From the IMG/VR virus record IMGVR_UViG_3300042504_000478, positions 1-22,313 of that record: 22,313 bases of DNA. One strand, given 5' to 3'. Under the pieces are notes generated by a model. It saw only the letters and a list, made by a program, of their open reading frames with translations. It did not search any database and had not been told where the DNA came from. Below are positions 6,364-14,659 of the stretch, piece by piece (position 1 is the first letter of the stretch; each line of letters opens with the position of its first letter). Both the position numbers and the translations under genes were made by a program. Source of the stretch: a virus.

Positions 6364-8487
6364 ATGGGCCTTGTGAAAGTCAAATTCTCTTCCGGCGTTA
6401 ATCGCGAAAATACCCGCTACACCACCGAAGGGGGCTGGTACGACTGCGACAAGATTCGCTTTCGTCAAGGCACACCTGAGCAGATAGGCGGCTGGGCGCG
6501 TATATCAGCCAACACGTTCATCGGCATCTGCCGCTCGCTTTGGAACTGGGTCACGCTGGGGGCGCTCAATCTCATGGGCGTGGGCACCAACCGCAAGTTC
6601 TACATCGAGCTTGGGGGTGCGTACAACGATGTCACGCCGATCCGCTCTACCGCCACGCTGACCAACCCCTTCACGGCCACCAACGGCTCCTCCACCATCA
6701 CGGTTGCGCACATTGCGCACGGCGCTGCCACGGGCGACTACGTCACGTTCATGGGTGCCGGCATCACGGGGCTCGGCGGCAACATCACGGCTGCGCTGCT
6801 CAAAGGCGAGTTCCAGATCACGGTCACCACCGCCAACGCCTACACCATCACAGTGGGGGCCACAGCCAACGCCACGGACGCTGCAGGCTCGCCCGGCGGC
6901 GGGACGGTCATTGCGCAGTATCAGGTCAACTCCGGCGAGACGGCTACGGTGCCGCTGGTGGGCTGGGGCTCGGGCGGCTGGGGTATCTCCTCGTGGGGCG
7001 GCAACGGCCCCGCGCCGTTGAACCCGACAGCGCCTGCTCTGCGCATCTGGAACCAGCAGAACTTCGGCGAAGACCTCGTGTACGGCCCCAACGGCGGGCC
7101 GCTGTACTACTGGGATGCCACCAAGGGCGTGGCCCCGAGCACGGTCACCATCACCATCGCGTCTCCCGGCGTCGTCACGTTCGGCTTTGCGCCCAACAAC
7201 GGCATGGTGGTGTCCTTCACCACGACGGGGGCGCTGCCCACGGGTCTGTCGGTCGGGACGTACTACTACATCGTCAACGCTGCGGGCTTCACGGGGCAGC
7301 TTTCGTTGACCTACAACGGCACACCGATCAACACCTCGGGCTCGCAGTCGGGCACGCACTCGCTGTCGGTGCGTGGGGTGCCGCTGTCGTCCATGCCCGG
7401 TGCCTCGAACACGCCGACCTTCGTGAACTACGCGCTGGTCTCGGACATCAGCCGGTTCGTCTTCGCCTTCGGCACCAATGAGCTTGGCGGGACGGTGGTT
7501 GACCCGATGCTGGTGCGCTGGTCCGATCAGGAGGATGCGGCCAACTGGACGCCCTCGGCCACGACGCAGGCTGGGTTCACTCGGCTGTCCAACGGCTCGT
7601 TGATCCAGACGGCCATCCAGACCCGGCAGGAGATCGTCGTTTTCACCGACTCGGCGCTGTACTCGTTCCAGTACGTCGGCCCCCCGTATGTGTGGTCATC
7701 GCAGATCCTGTCGGCCAACATCTCGGTCATCAGTTCACGCGCAGGCGCTTTGGCCTCGGGCGTCGTCTACTGGATGGGGATTGACAAGTTCTACAAGTAC
7801 GACGGTCGGGTGCAGACCCTGCGCTGCGATCTGCGGCAGTACATCTACACCGACATCAACCTCAGTCAGACTCCGCAGGTGTTTGCCAGCACCAACGAAG
7901 GGTTCAACGAGGTCTGGTGGTTCTACTGCTCGGCGGCAAGCAGCACGGTGGACCGCTACGTCGTGTACAACTACGGCGAAGACATCTGGTACTACGGTAC
8001 GCTGGCGCGTACGGCGTGGATCGACTCCCCGCTGCGGCCCAATCCGCAGGCTGCGACCTACCTGAACAACCTCGTCTCGCACGAGTTCGGTACGGATGAC
8101 AACGACACCGGCACGCCGGCTGCGATCAATTCGTACATCCAGTCCTCTGAGTTTGACATCGGCGACGGGCACAACTTCGGCTACATCTGGCGGGTGCTGC
8201 CTGACATTACGTTCCGTGGCTCGACGGCCGGCTCGCCCACCGCCACGCTCACGCTGTTCACGCTGAAGAACTCGGGCTCGGGCTACACCAGCCCTGCGTC
8301 GCAAGGCGGCACCAACACAGCCAGCATCGTCCGCACGGCCACCCTGCCGGTCGAGGTGTACACCGGACAGGTCTACACGCGGGTGCGTGGTCGGCAGATT
8401 TCGCTGAAGGTCTCCAGCGCTCAGGTGGGCACGACGTGGCAGCTTGGCGCACCGCGCCTCGACATCAAGCCGGATGGGAGGAAGTAG
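6364..8487 (+). CDS. P22 gp10-like tail accessory/DNA stabilisation protein
   Basis: The protein has 707 residues from ATG 6364, with GGGGGAG at 6350-6356 as ribosome binding site. It opens FSSGVNRENTRYTTEGGWYDCDKIRFRQG, then has repeated beta blades: LNLMGVGTNRKFYIE, VDPMLVRWSDQED, a long QTRQEIVVFTDSALYSFQYVG stretch, VYWMGIDKFYKYDG and DRYVVYNYGEDIWYYGTL. This order is typical of the phage stabilisation (P22 gp10-like) family, which forms a propeller that plugs the tail base after packaging. Two modules look inserted: about residues 97-190 (NPFTATNGSSTITV...YTITVGA) and 259-337 (VSFTTTGALPTGL...YYYIVNA), both small Ig/beta-like units often found in phage surface proteins. GC is very high (47/60 at 6961-7020). 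Certain as a virion protein; the gp10 link is from recalled motif order. Confidence 0.65.
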   Translation: MGLVKVKFSSGVNRENTRYTTEGGWYDCDKIRFRQGTPEQIGGWARISANTFIGICRSLWNWVTLGALNLMGVGTNRKFYIELGGAYNDVTPIRSTATLTNPFTATNGSSTITVAHIAHGAATGDYVTFMGAGITGLGGNITAALLKGEFQITVTTANAYTITVGATANATDAAGSPGGGTVIAQYQVNSGETATVPLVGWGSGGWGISSWGGNGPAPLNPTAPALRIWNQQNFGEDLVYGPNGGPLYYWDATKGVAPSTVTITIASPGVVTFGFAPNNGMVVSFTTTGALPTGLSVGTYYYIVNAAGFTGQLSLTYNGTPINTSGSQSGTHSLSVRGVPLSSMPGASNTPTFVNYALVSDISRFVFAFGTNELGGTVVDPMLVRWSDQEDAANWTPSATTQAGFTRLSNGSLIQTAIQTRQEIVVFTDSALYSFQYVGPPYVWSSQILSANISVISSRAGALASGVVYWMGIDKFYKYDGRVQTLRCDLRQYIYTDINLSQTPQVFASTNEGFNEVWWFYCSAASSTVDRYVVYNYGEDIWYYGTLARTAWIDSPLRPNPQAATYLNNLVSHEFGTDDNDTGTPAAINSYIQSSEFDIGDGHNFGYIWRVLPDITFRGSTAGSPTATLTLFTLKNSGSGYTSPASQGGTNTASIVRTATLPVEVYTGQVYTRVRGRQISLKVSSAQVGTTWQLGAPRLDIKPDGRK

Positions 8488-9096
8488 ATGGGACAGCTAC
8501 TCCCGCCGCGCGCTCCTAACCTGCCGCTTGCACCCACCGACTACAGTTCTGCGCATCAAGAGAAGCTGACCAACGCGCTGCGGCTGTACTTCAACCAGCT
8601 GGACGGGTCTTTGCAGCAGTTGCTGCGCGGGTTCAACAACTACGGCACGTTCTACAGTACGGTTACGCAGACCAACCCGGTAGCGTCAGCTGTAAACCTA
8701 GTAACGTACAACAACACGTCAGAAGCGTTCGGCGTAGACTATGACCCAGCAAATCCGTCGCGCGTGCGCGTGACGATGGCGGGGGTATACAACTTTCAGT
8801 TCTCTGCGCAACTAGACCACACAGGCGGCGGTAATGTAGATTTTTTTATATGGTTTCGCGTCAACGGTACCAATATACCTAATAGCGCGACCAAGGTGGT
8901 TGTTGCGGGGCCGAATGACGAAACCGTAGCCTCTTGGAACTATCTAACTTCTATGGCGGCTGGGGACTACTTCGAGTTGGTCTGGAGTTCCCCAAACACA
9001 GGCGCTAGAATATTGGCAGAGCCTGCCGCTGCGCCGATCCCTGCGATCCCTTCCGTCATCATGACGGCGACTTACGCCTACCCGGCGGACAATTGA
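8488..9096 (+). CDS. Jelly-roll (C1q/TNF-like) virion protein
   Basis: The protein has 202 residues from ATG 8488, immediately after the previous stop, with GGGAGG at 8476-8481 as ribosome binding site. The N-terminus (LPLAPTDYSSAHQEKLTNALRLYFNQLD) is a short virion-anchor helix common in small phage structural proteins. From residue 50 the protein is a beta sandwich: NLVTYNNTSEAFGVDYD, VTMAGVYNFQFSAQL, FFIWFRVNGTNIP, a YFELVWSS strand and a final VIMTATYAYP. The GVYNFQFS...VNG...YFELVW order fits the C1q/TNF-like fold used in fibre tips and decoration proteins. The beta domain is coded by strikingly AT-rich DNA for this genome (25/60 GC at 8821-8880) while the first 150 bases are not, suggesting the domain was exchanged. 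Likely host-recognition or capsid/tail decoration. Confidence 0.65.
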   Translation: MGQLLPPRAPNLPLAPTDYSSAHQEKLTNALRLYFNQLDGSLQQLLRGFNNYGTFYSTVTQTNPVASAVNLVTYNNTSEAFGVDYDPANPSRVRVTMAGVYNFQFSAQLDHTGGGNVDFFIWFRVNGTNIPNSATKVVVAGPNDETVASWNYLTSMAAGDYFELVWSSPNTGARILAEPAAAPIPAIPSVIMTATYAYPADN

Positions 9097-9103
9097 GGTA
9101 CCC

Positions 9104-11881
9104 ATGAGCCTCGCAACGATTGCTCAGGAACTCGCCACCAAGGGACGCCACGGCGACTCGACGCTGGTGCACATGACCCCTGCCGAAGTGGCGGGCCTTG
9201 CGGCTATCGCCCGCGCGCACGGTGGCGACATCACGATCAACCCCGACACGGGCCTGCCGGAAGCGAACTTCCTCAAGAAGATCCTCCCCGCGCTTGCAGG
9301 GGCGGCTGTGGGCAGCATCACCGGGATGAACCCGTTCATGTCCAGCCTGCTGGTGGGCGGCGCGACGGGTCTGGCTTCAGGCAGTCTGAGCAAGGGTCTC
9401 GCGGCGGGGCTCGGTGCCTACAGCGGTGCCAGTCTGGCGGGAGGTCTTTCGACGCTGGGCGAGCAGGCTATGGCTTCGCAGGCGCTTCGCGGCGCAAGCG
9501 ACGAGGTCTTTGCGGAGGGACTGTCGCCTCAGCAGATTGCGGGAACCGCTAATGCTTCCCCGTTCGACAAGCTCAGCGCGGGGTTCAACCGTTTGACAGA
9601 GAAAGGCGGGCCGCAGGCGTTCGTCAACGCCATGGGCGGCAACAAGGCGCTGATGCAGGCGGGGTTGGCTGGGCTTGCCGGCGCTTCGATGATGGCCCCG
9701 CAGCGGACGGTGCCTACGGTGACTCAGCAGCCCTCGCTCATCCGCCCCATGGTGATGCAGCGCGAGCAGCGCCCGTGGTACGAGGCCCACCGGACGGGGC
9801 AGCACTTCAATGAGTCGCTCACGCCCATGACGCCTTACCAAGCGGCCGAGGGCGGCGAGGTTCCGAGCACAGATGCGGAGCCCGTGCAGATGTACGCCGA
9901 TGGGGGCCAGACGCTCGACATGAACCGCCTGCGCGGCATGCAGCAGACCGACGCCATCAACTACCTGCGAGGCATTGCTCCCGGCCAACTCAACATCACC
10001 AGTGCGCAGAACCCCAGCGAGGGCGGGGGCATGTTCTACACCGCACCGGGGGGGCTTCCCGGAGGCGGGGATATGCTGCGACCGATCTACACGGGCGGTT
10101 CAGGAGAGGGCGAAGCACAGACGCTCACAGGGTTCACACGCCCGCTAACCCCTGAGTTCGATCCGACGTATGCGGGGGGGCGCTTCGGGCAGTATTTCGG
10201 TAACTACGACCCGCAGGGGCAGCTGCGCGACATCACGTTCAATCCGCAAGAACGGCATGGTGGGTTCCTCAACGAGAACCAAGACCTTATAGCAAACTTG
10301 GCGATTGGTGCTCTGGCAGGGCCGGGGCTTGCATCCCTGTTCAACGGCGGGCTTGGCGGTGCGCTTGCTTCTGGAGCGATACTGGGAGGCGGCTCCGGGG
10401 CTATGAACGCGCTTACCAATGATCAGAACATCCTTCGCGGTGCACTGCGCGGTGCAGCTACAGGGGCTGCAGGTTCTGGCCTGTCGTATGGGGTCGGGCA
10501 ACTGACCAATAACGCCAATCTTGGAGGTGCTGACTCAGTTGGCGACGGCGGTGCGGGCGGGCCGTCGGTAGAGTCGGCTATTGACGAGGCTTTCCCTAGG
10601 GGAGACTACGACGCCTACACTCGCGCTGCGTTGGACGCTGCCAATACTGGCGCTACAGGTTCTAGTCTTACCGATCTAGCACGGCGCGCTGGCACGTCTG
10701 TTGCCGACTTCGTGCGCAACAACTCCACGCTTACGGCGCTCGGGGTCGCTGGCCTTGCAGGCGCAGCCGCAGACACGCCGGATCAGCGGCAGACGACGGG
10801 CACCGGCACGACCATCCCGACGAACACCAACCCCATCATCACATCGACGGGGGGTACGACCAACACCACGCAGGCGGGTGGGAACCGGCCGGGCATGCGT
10901 ACGCAGTCCGAGATCGCATTCGACTATCTCATGGGCCGCAGGCCCACGTCCCGTGCGACAGAGGCGGATCTCTCGACGCAAGGGCTGATCGATCTGTACA
11001 ACCAACGTGGCAACATGTCGGAGGCCGATTTCGTTCGTCTGATGCAGCAGCGCGGCGTCACCAACGACCAACTCCTGCTGGCGCGGAACACGGCGCTTGA
11101 CCGGCGCAACGCCACGCTTGCGCAGCCCACGGTGAACAGCCTCACGGATGCCTATCGCCAGCAAGTCGCTGCCGGTGGGTCGGAGCGCAACATTGTGGAC
11201 AACATGCGCAACCAAGGCGTGTCGGTTGCCTCCATGAACGAAGCGCGCAACGCGATGCTGGGCCTGCCGGCCAGCACGTCGTGGGATGAAGCCAACCGAC
11301 TCTATGCGGAACGGCAAGCGGCTGAACAGCAAGCAGCAGCTATTGCTGCGGCACGGCAAGCCTCTGAGCGTCAGGGGGCTGAACAGCAAGCGGCGCAGCG
11401 GGCGGCGACCTACACCCCGGAGTCGATTGCGGACGCTTACCGTCAGTCGGTTGGTACGGGCGCTGCCACTGAAGAGCAGTTCGTGGACTACGCCAAGTCG
11501 CTGGGCATCACCAAGGATCAGTTGATGGCCGCACGGGGTATGTTGGCTTCGGGTGGCATCGCCTCACTTGCGCGCGGCGGCATGCCCCGTGACGGGCATC
11601 TTGGGGACTACTCGGACGGTGGGCGACTGCTGCGTGGCCCCGGCGATGGGGTGTCGGATTCGATCCCGGCGAGCATCAACGGACGTCGGCCGGCGCGGCT
11701 TGCAGATGGGGAGTTCGTGTTCCCCGCACGCATCGTGTCGGAGCTTGGCAACGGGTCCACGGAGGCCGGTGCACGGCGGCTGTACGCAATGATGGATCGC
11801 ATCCAGAAGCGCAGGCGTAAGACTGTGGGCCGCAACGCTGTCGCAGTAGACTCCAAAGCGCACAAACTCCTGCCTGCCTGA
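9104..11881 (+). CDS. Large internal/ejection-type virion protein
   Basis: The protein has 925 residues, with GAGGT at 9095-9099 as ribosome binding site. The start (KGRHGDSTLVHMTPAEVAGL, then HGGDITINPDTGLPE) is a recurrent N-terminus in environmental phage proteins. Hydrophobic Gly/Ala stretches lie at about 57-115 and 395-436 and could insert into membranes. Residues 628-814 hold three copies of a roughly 40-residue helical repeat. An Ala/Gln/Arg helix spans about 737-767. The C-terminus has a known phage pattern at 843-902: LRGPGDGVSDSIPA, then LADGEFVFPARIVSELGNGS and a helix LYAMMDRIQ. AEGG, YADGG, LASGG and YSDGG motifs occur at 248, 264, 814 and 836. It resembles proteins packaged in the capsid and ejected with DNA; a tape-measure role is the alternative. 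No peptidase or lytic motif is visible. Confidence 0.6.
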   Translation: MSLATIAQELATKGRHGDSTLVHMTPAEVAGLAAIARAHGGDITINPDTGLPEANFLKKILPALAGAAVGSITGMNPFMSSLLVGGATGLASGSLSKGLAAGLGAYSGASLAGGLSTLGEQAMASQALRGASDEVFAEGLSPQQIAGTANASPFDKLSAGFNRLTEKGGPQAFVNAMGGNKALMQAGLAGLAGASMMAPQRTVPTVTQQPSLIRPMVMQREQRPWYEAHRTGQHFNESLTPMTPYQAAEGGEVPSTDAEPVQMYADGGQTLDMNRLRGMQQTDAINYLRGIAPGQLNITSAQNPSEGGGMFYTAPGGLPGGGDMLRPIYTGGSGEGEAQTLTGFTRPLTPEFDPTYAGGRFGQYFGNYDPQGQLRDITFNPQERHGGFLNENQDLIANLAIGALAGPGLASLFNGGLGGALASGAILGGGSGAMNALTNDQNILRGALRGAATGAAGSGLSYGVGQLTNNANLGGADSVGDGGAGGPSVESAIDEAFPRGDYDAYTRAALDAANTGATGSSLTDLARRAGTSVADFVRNNSTLTALGVAGLAGAAADTPDQRQTTGTGTTIPTNTNPIITSTGGTTNTTQAGGNRPGMRTQSEIAFDYLMGRRPTSRATEADLSTQGLIDLYNQRGNMSEADFVRLMQQRGVTNDQLLLARNTALDRRNATLAQPTVNSLTDAYRQQVAAGGSERNIVDNMRNQGVSVASMNEARNAMLGLPASTSWDEANRLYAERQAAEQQAAAIAAARQASERQGAEQQAAQRAATYTPESIADAYRQSVGTGAATEEQFVDYAKSLGITKDQLMAARGMLASGGIASLARGGMPRDGHLGDYSDGGRLLRGPGDGVSDSIPASINGRRPARLADGEFVFPARIVSELGNGSTEAGARRLYAMMDRIQKRRRKTVGRNAVAVDSKAHKLLPA
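10985..11545 (+). repeat. Three diverged copies of a ~40-aa helical repeat in the ejection-type protein
   Basis: Copies are at 10985-11098 (38 codons), 11138-11260 (41) and 11423-11545 (41). Each begins with a short helix, (L/S)xDxYxQ or DAYRQ, has an acidic start of a second helix (SEADFV, SERNIV, TEEQFV), then G-V/I-(T/S) and a closing (D/A)-(Q/S)-(L/M)-xxARNxxL-type helix. The copies share pattern but not base identity, so the duplication is old. Confidence 0.7.
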
Positions 11882-11888
11882 GGACATC

Positions 11889-13049
11889 ATGGCTGACGCA
11901 ACCACTTCAGTTGTCGAACAAACCAACATCCCGTCGTATGCGCGGCCCTACGTCGAGGAGATGCTCGGCGCAACGGCTGGGCAGATCTTCGACTATCAGA
12001 TGGCTCCCAACCCGCAAACGGGACGGATGGAGCCGGTTCTGGACTCTACAGGGCGTCCTAGAATTGCTGGGTTCCGCCCGCAGGAAACCTACAGCGGCGA
12101 GCGCTTCGCGCAGTTCACGCCCCTGCAGATGCAGTCCTATCAGGGCGCGCAGAACCTTGGCGTCGCGCCTCAGTTGGGTGCCGCTACTGGGTTGGCTACC
12201 GCCGCAGGGCTAGGTGCGCTGGGTCAGCAGTATCAGGCGGGCACGTTCAATCCGCAGCAGATCGCCACGGGCACGTTCGGTCAGCCGCAGGCCGAGCAGT
12301 ACATGAGCCCGTACATGCAGAGTGTCACCGACATTCAGCAACGGGAAGCGCAGCGGCAAGCAGACATCGCACGCACTCAGCTGCATGCGCAAGCCACGCG
12401 CTCGGGAGCCTTTGGCGGTGGGCGGCACGGCATCATGGAGGCCGAAGCCAATCGCAACCTCGCGCTTCAGCTTGGCGACATCCAAGCCACCGGCCTGCAA
12501 GCGGCCTACCAGAACGCGCAACAGCAGTTCAACGCGGATCAGAACCGCCGCCTCCAAGCCGCCATGGCGAACCAGCAGACTGGGATGCAAGGCCAGCAAC
12601 TGGGGGAGCAGTCGCGCCAGTTCGGTGCCGGTCTCGGTATGCAGGGCGCGGGGCTCGGGCTGCAAGCCGCTGGGACGCTTGGGCAGCTTGGTCAGACGCA
12701 GTTTGGCCAGCAGACCGGAGCCCTTGGGATGCAGAACCAGTTCGGCACCCAGCAGCAACAGCAGGTGCAGAACATCCTTGGTCAGCAGTATCAGGAGTTC
12801 ATGGAGCAGCGCGACAACCCGTACAATCGTCTCGGGTTCATGTCGAACATGCTGCGCGGCCTGCCGCTGGCGCAGACGACTCAGATGAGTACTCCCGCTC
12901 AACCCAGCACTTTGAACCAGCTGCTTGGCATTGGTGTTGGCGCTGCCGGTCTTAGCCGGATGTTTGCGGAAGGCGGTACGGTCGAAGATGACAACGCTAA
13001 CGCTGGCCTGTACGACCTGATGCTGGCGCAAGTACGAGGAGCCGAGTGA
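11889..13049 (+). CDS. Glutamine-rich internal virion protein
   Basis: The protein has 386 residues from ATG 11889, with GAGGA at 11880-11884 as ribosome binding site. It opens with PSYARPYVEEMLGATAGQIF, then ETYSGERFAQFTPLQ. A long helical centre (residues ~135-330) is rich in Gln, Ala and Gly: YMSPYMQSVTDIQQREAQRQ, then ATRSGAFGGGRHGIMEAEA and repeated LGxQ/GxQ steps (GQQLGEQSRQFGAGLGMQ). The YMxPYMQxVxDIQ...GAFGGxR pattern is familiar from podovirus and pelagiphage-like internal proteins. The end has RMFAEGGTVEDD (AEGG at 360-363), a motif shared with neighbours. I infer a packaged, DNA-ejection or internal core protein; it could also be a tail-tube-lining protein. The stop overlaps the next start by one base (TGATG). 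Confidence 0.6.
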   Translation: MADATTSVVEQTNIPSYARPYVEEMLGATAGQIFDYQMAPNPQTGRMEPVLDSTGRPRIAGFRPQETYSGERFAQFTPLQMQSYQGAQNLGVAPQLGAATGLATAAGLGALGQQYQAGTFNPQQIATGTFGQPQAEQYMSPYMQSVTDIQQREAQRQADIARTQLHAQATRSGAFGGGRHGIMEAEANRNLALQLGDIQATGLQAAYQNAQQQFNADQNRRLQAAMANQQTGMQGQQLGEQSRQFGAGLGMQGAGLGLQAAGTLGQLGQTQFGQQTGALGMQNQFGTQQQQQVQNILGQQYQEFMEQRDNPYNRLGFMSNMLRGLPLAQTTQMSTPAQPSTLNQLLGIGVGAAGLSRMFAEGGTVEDDNANAGLYDLMLAQVRGAE

Positions 13050-14647
13050 TGAATAAGTTTGCCATTAGCGCGCTCATCCCTAAGCTGCAAGACGAAGTAT
13101 TAAAGCAGATTGCGCAAAAACGCAACCCGCTGGAGTCCCCTCTTGCGCTTGTGGAGCTTAACCGTCGTCAACAGATGCGACTGGAAAGCGCTGCGCCCGA
13201 TGCACCGTCACACGGCCCCACCGTGTTCGATAGCCAAATGTCGAGGCTTGCTGGTACAGGACTTGGTCGGATTGCGCCCAATAACGTAGCGGTGATGGCT
13301 AAAGGCGGACTGGCTGCGCTTGCTGAAGATGACGATGATGTGCCGCGCTACAACGGGTCGCAAGAGCAGCTGGTGCGTGAGTGGAACGCCTTGCCGCCTG
13401 TACAGCGAGGAGCAGCCAGTAGCTTGGGAGAGTTGTTTGGCAATCTGTTTTCTAGAGACGATCAGCGTATCGACCCTGAGACGCGAGAGCCGATCAGCTT
13501 TGCGGAGTTCCTGCGACGTAAAGAAGCGCGGCAGCTGACGGCACCGACTGCAGGTGCAGCTGGCGGCTATGATGATACACAGCGGTTGGCCAAGCGTGCG
13601 GCAACCGCCGCTGGCGAGCGCACTACCGGCGCTCCTGCCCCTGCTCCGGCTGGGGGTCGTCGGCCTGCGGGCCCGGCACTAGCGCCGGCAGCGGCTCCTG
13701 CTGCGCCGGCAGCGGCTCCTGTTGCGGCTGCGCCTACAGACTATGGCGCTCAGTTCGCTTCTGTGCTGGGCAAGTTGCCTGATCCGTTTGAAGCAGACCG
13801 CAATGCGCAGTTGGGGCGCGAAGCGGATGTAGCACAGCGTACGCTAAGAGCGCGTGAAGCGGTAAGCGCAAGGGCCGAAGAACTGTTCGGGGAACGCGGG
13901 CGGCGTTTGCAAGAAGATGAGCGTAACCTGTCAAAGCAGCGCAATCAAAATGTGGCGATGTCGCTCATTCAGGCAGGTGCAGCGATTGCTACGACGCCGG
14001 GCCCGGCCATGGCAGCTATTGCGCGCGGTATGGGCGTGGGTGCTAAGCAGTATGAGTCGGGGCTTGTTGAACTGAACAAGTCCCAGCAGTTGCTACGCGC
14101 GTCGCGTGAACGTCTGGAAGATGCGCGTCTCGGCAATGAGCGTGAGAAGGCAATGGCGGGCGTAGAAGCCGAGCGTATGATCGCTGAAGCGCATGCACGC
14201 CGGTTGGCCGGCATTCAGGCTGTGTATAACGTCAACGTGCAGACTGCGCGTACTATCCTGTCTGAAGGGGCTCAAGATGTCAGGCATCAAAAAGACATCA
14301 CGTCGCGCGAGCAGATAGCGCGTGAAGGTCACAAAGTGCAGCGTGAAGGTCACTCAGCGCAACTTAAAGCTGCCGGTATGGGCGCTGCCCCTCGTGATGC
14401 TGTTTCGTTGCTGGCTAACTCGATGAATATTCCGTACCATCAGGCGTTCCAGTACATGCAAACCGTTCAAGGTAAGCAGGCAGCGCTCAAGTACCTGTCG
14501 GATGATTGGGAAAAGAACGCGCAGCAGATCAGGATGAAGTTCCCCAACATCCAGTCGTTTGCGGACTATGCTGCTGCGCAAGGGATGCCGTTGGCCGGCG
14601 GTGCTGCGGGTTCTTCGCTACAATTTGAAGGCAAGCTGCCCAAGTAA
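13049..14647 (+). CDS. Coiled-coil internal virion protein with Ala/Pro linker
   Basis: I chose ATG 13049, overlapping the previous stop by one base, with CGAGGAG just upstream; an in-frame GTG at 13046 is less likely. The protein has 532 residues. The N-terminal helical part (PKLQDEVLKQIAQKRNPLES) leads to MAKGGLAALAEDDDD at 83-97, a motif shared with neighbouring genes, then NGSQEQLVREWNALP and an Ala/Pro linker at about 190-230 coded partly by a 21-base tandem repeat. Residues 250-470 are largely helical, with heptad-like RERLEDARLGNEREKAMAGVE. A hydrophobic stretch with SLIQAGAAIATTPGPAMAAI precedes a conserved-looking GMGVGAKQYESGL. It is fairly AT-rich compared with the genes before it. 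It looks like an internal or ejection protein; I know of no enzyme motif in it. Confidence 0.55.
   Translation: MNKFAISALIPKLQDEVLKQIAQKRNPLESPLALVELNRRQQMRLESAAPDAPSHGPTVFDSQMSRLAGTGLGRIAPNNVAVMAKGGLAALAEDDDDVPRYNGSQEQLVREWNALPPVQRGAASSLGELFGNLFSRDDQRIDPETREPISFAEFLRRKEARQLTAPTAGAAGGYDDTQRLAKRAATAAGERTTGAPAPAPAGGRRPAGPALAPAAAPAAPAAAPVAAAPTDYGAQFASVLGKLPDPFEADRNAQLGREADVAQRTLRAREAVSARAEELFGERGRRLQEDERNLSKQRNQNVAMSLIQAGAAIATTPGPAMAAIARGMGVGAKQYESGLVELNKSQQLLRASRERLEDARLGNEREKAMAGVEAERMIAEAHARRLAGIQAVYNVNVQTARTILSEGAQDVRHQKDITSREQIAREGHKVQREGHSAQLKAAGMGAAPRDAVSLLANSMNIPYHQAFQYMQTVQGKQAALKYLSDDWEKNAQQIRMKFPNIQSFADYAAAQGMPLAGGAAGSSLQFEGKLPK
13682..13723 (+). repeat. Two-copy 21-base tandem repeat in an Ala/Pro linker
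   Basis: Units 13682-13702 and 13703-13723 differ by a single base (CTGCT versus CTGTT at the end). Each codes for a seven-residue Ala/Pro block, so the linker length can change in frame by slippage. Confidence 0.8.
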
Positions 14648-14659
14648 GGACACGCCCCC

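Noticed and set aside
6325-6468. Longer N-terminus for the GIY-YIG gene
   Set aside because: It would overlap the start of the + strand gene at 6364, adds no family-like sequence, and lacks the AAGGAG found before TTG 6324.
12210-13031. Minus-strand open frame of 273 codons
   Set aside because: Shadow of the glutamine-rich gene at 11889; Leu/Arg repeats only.
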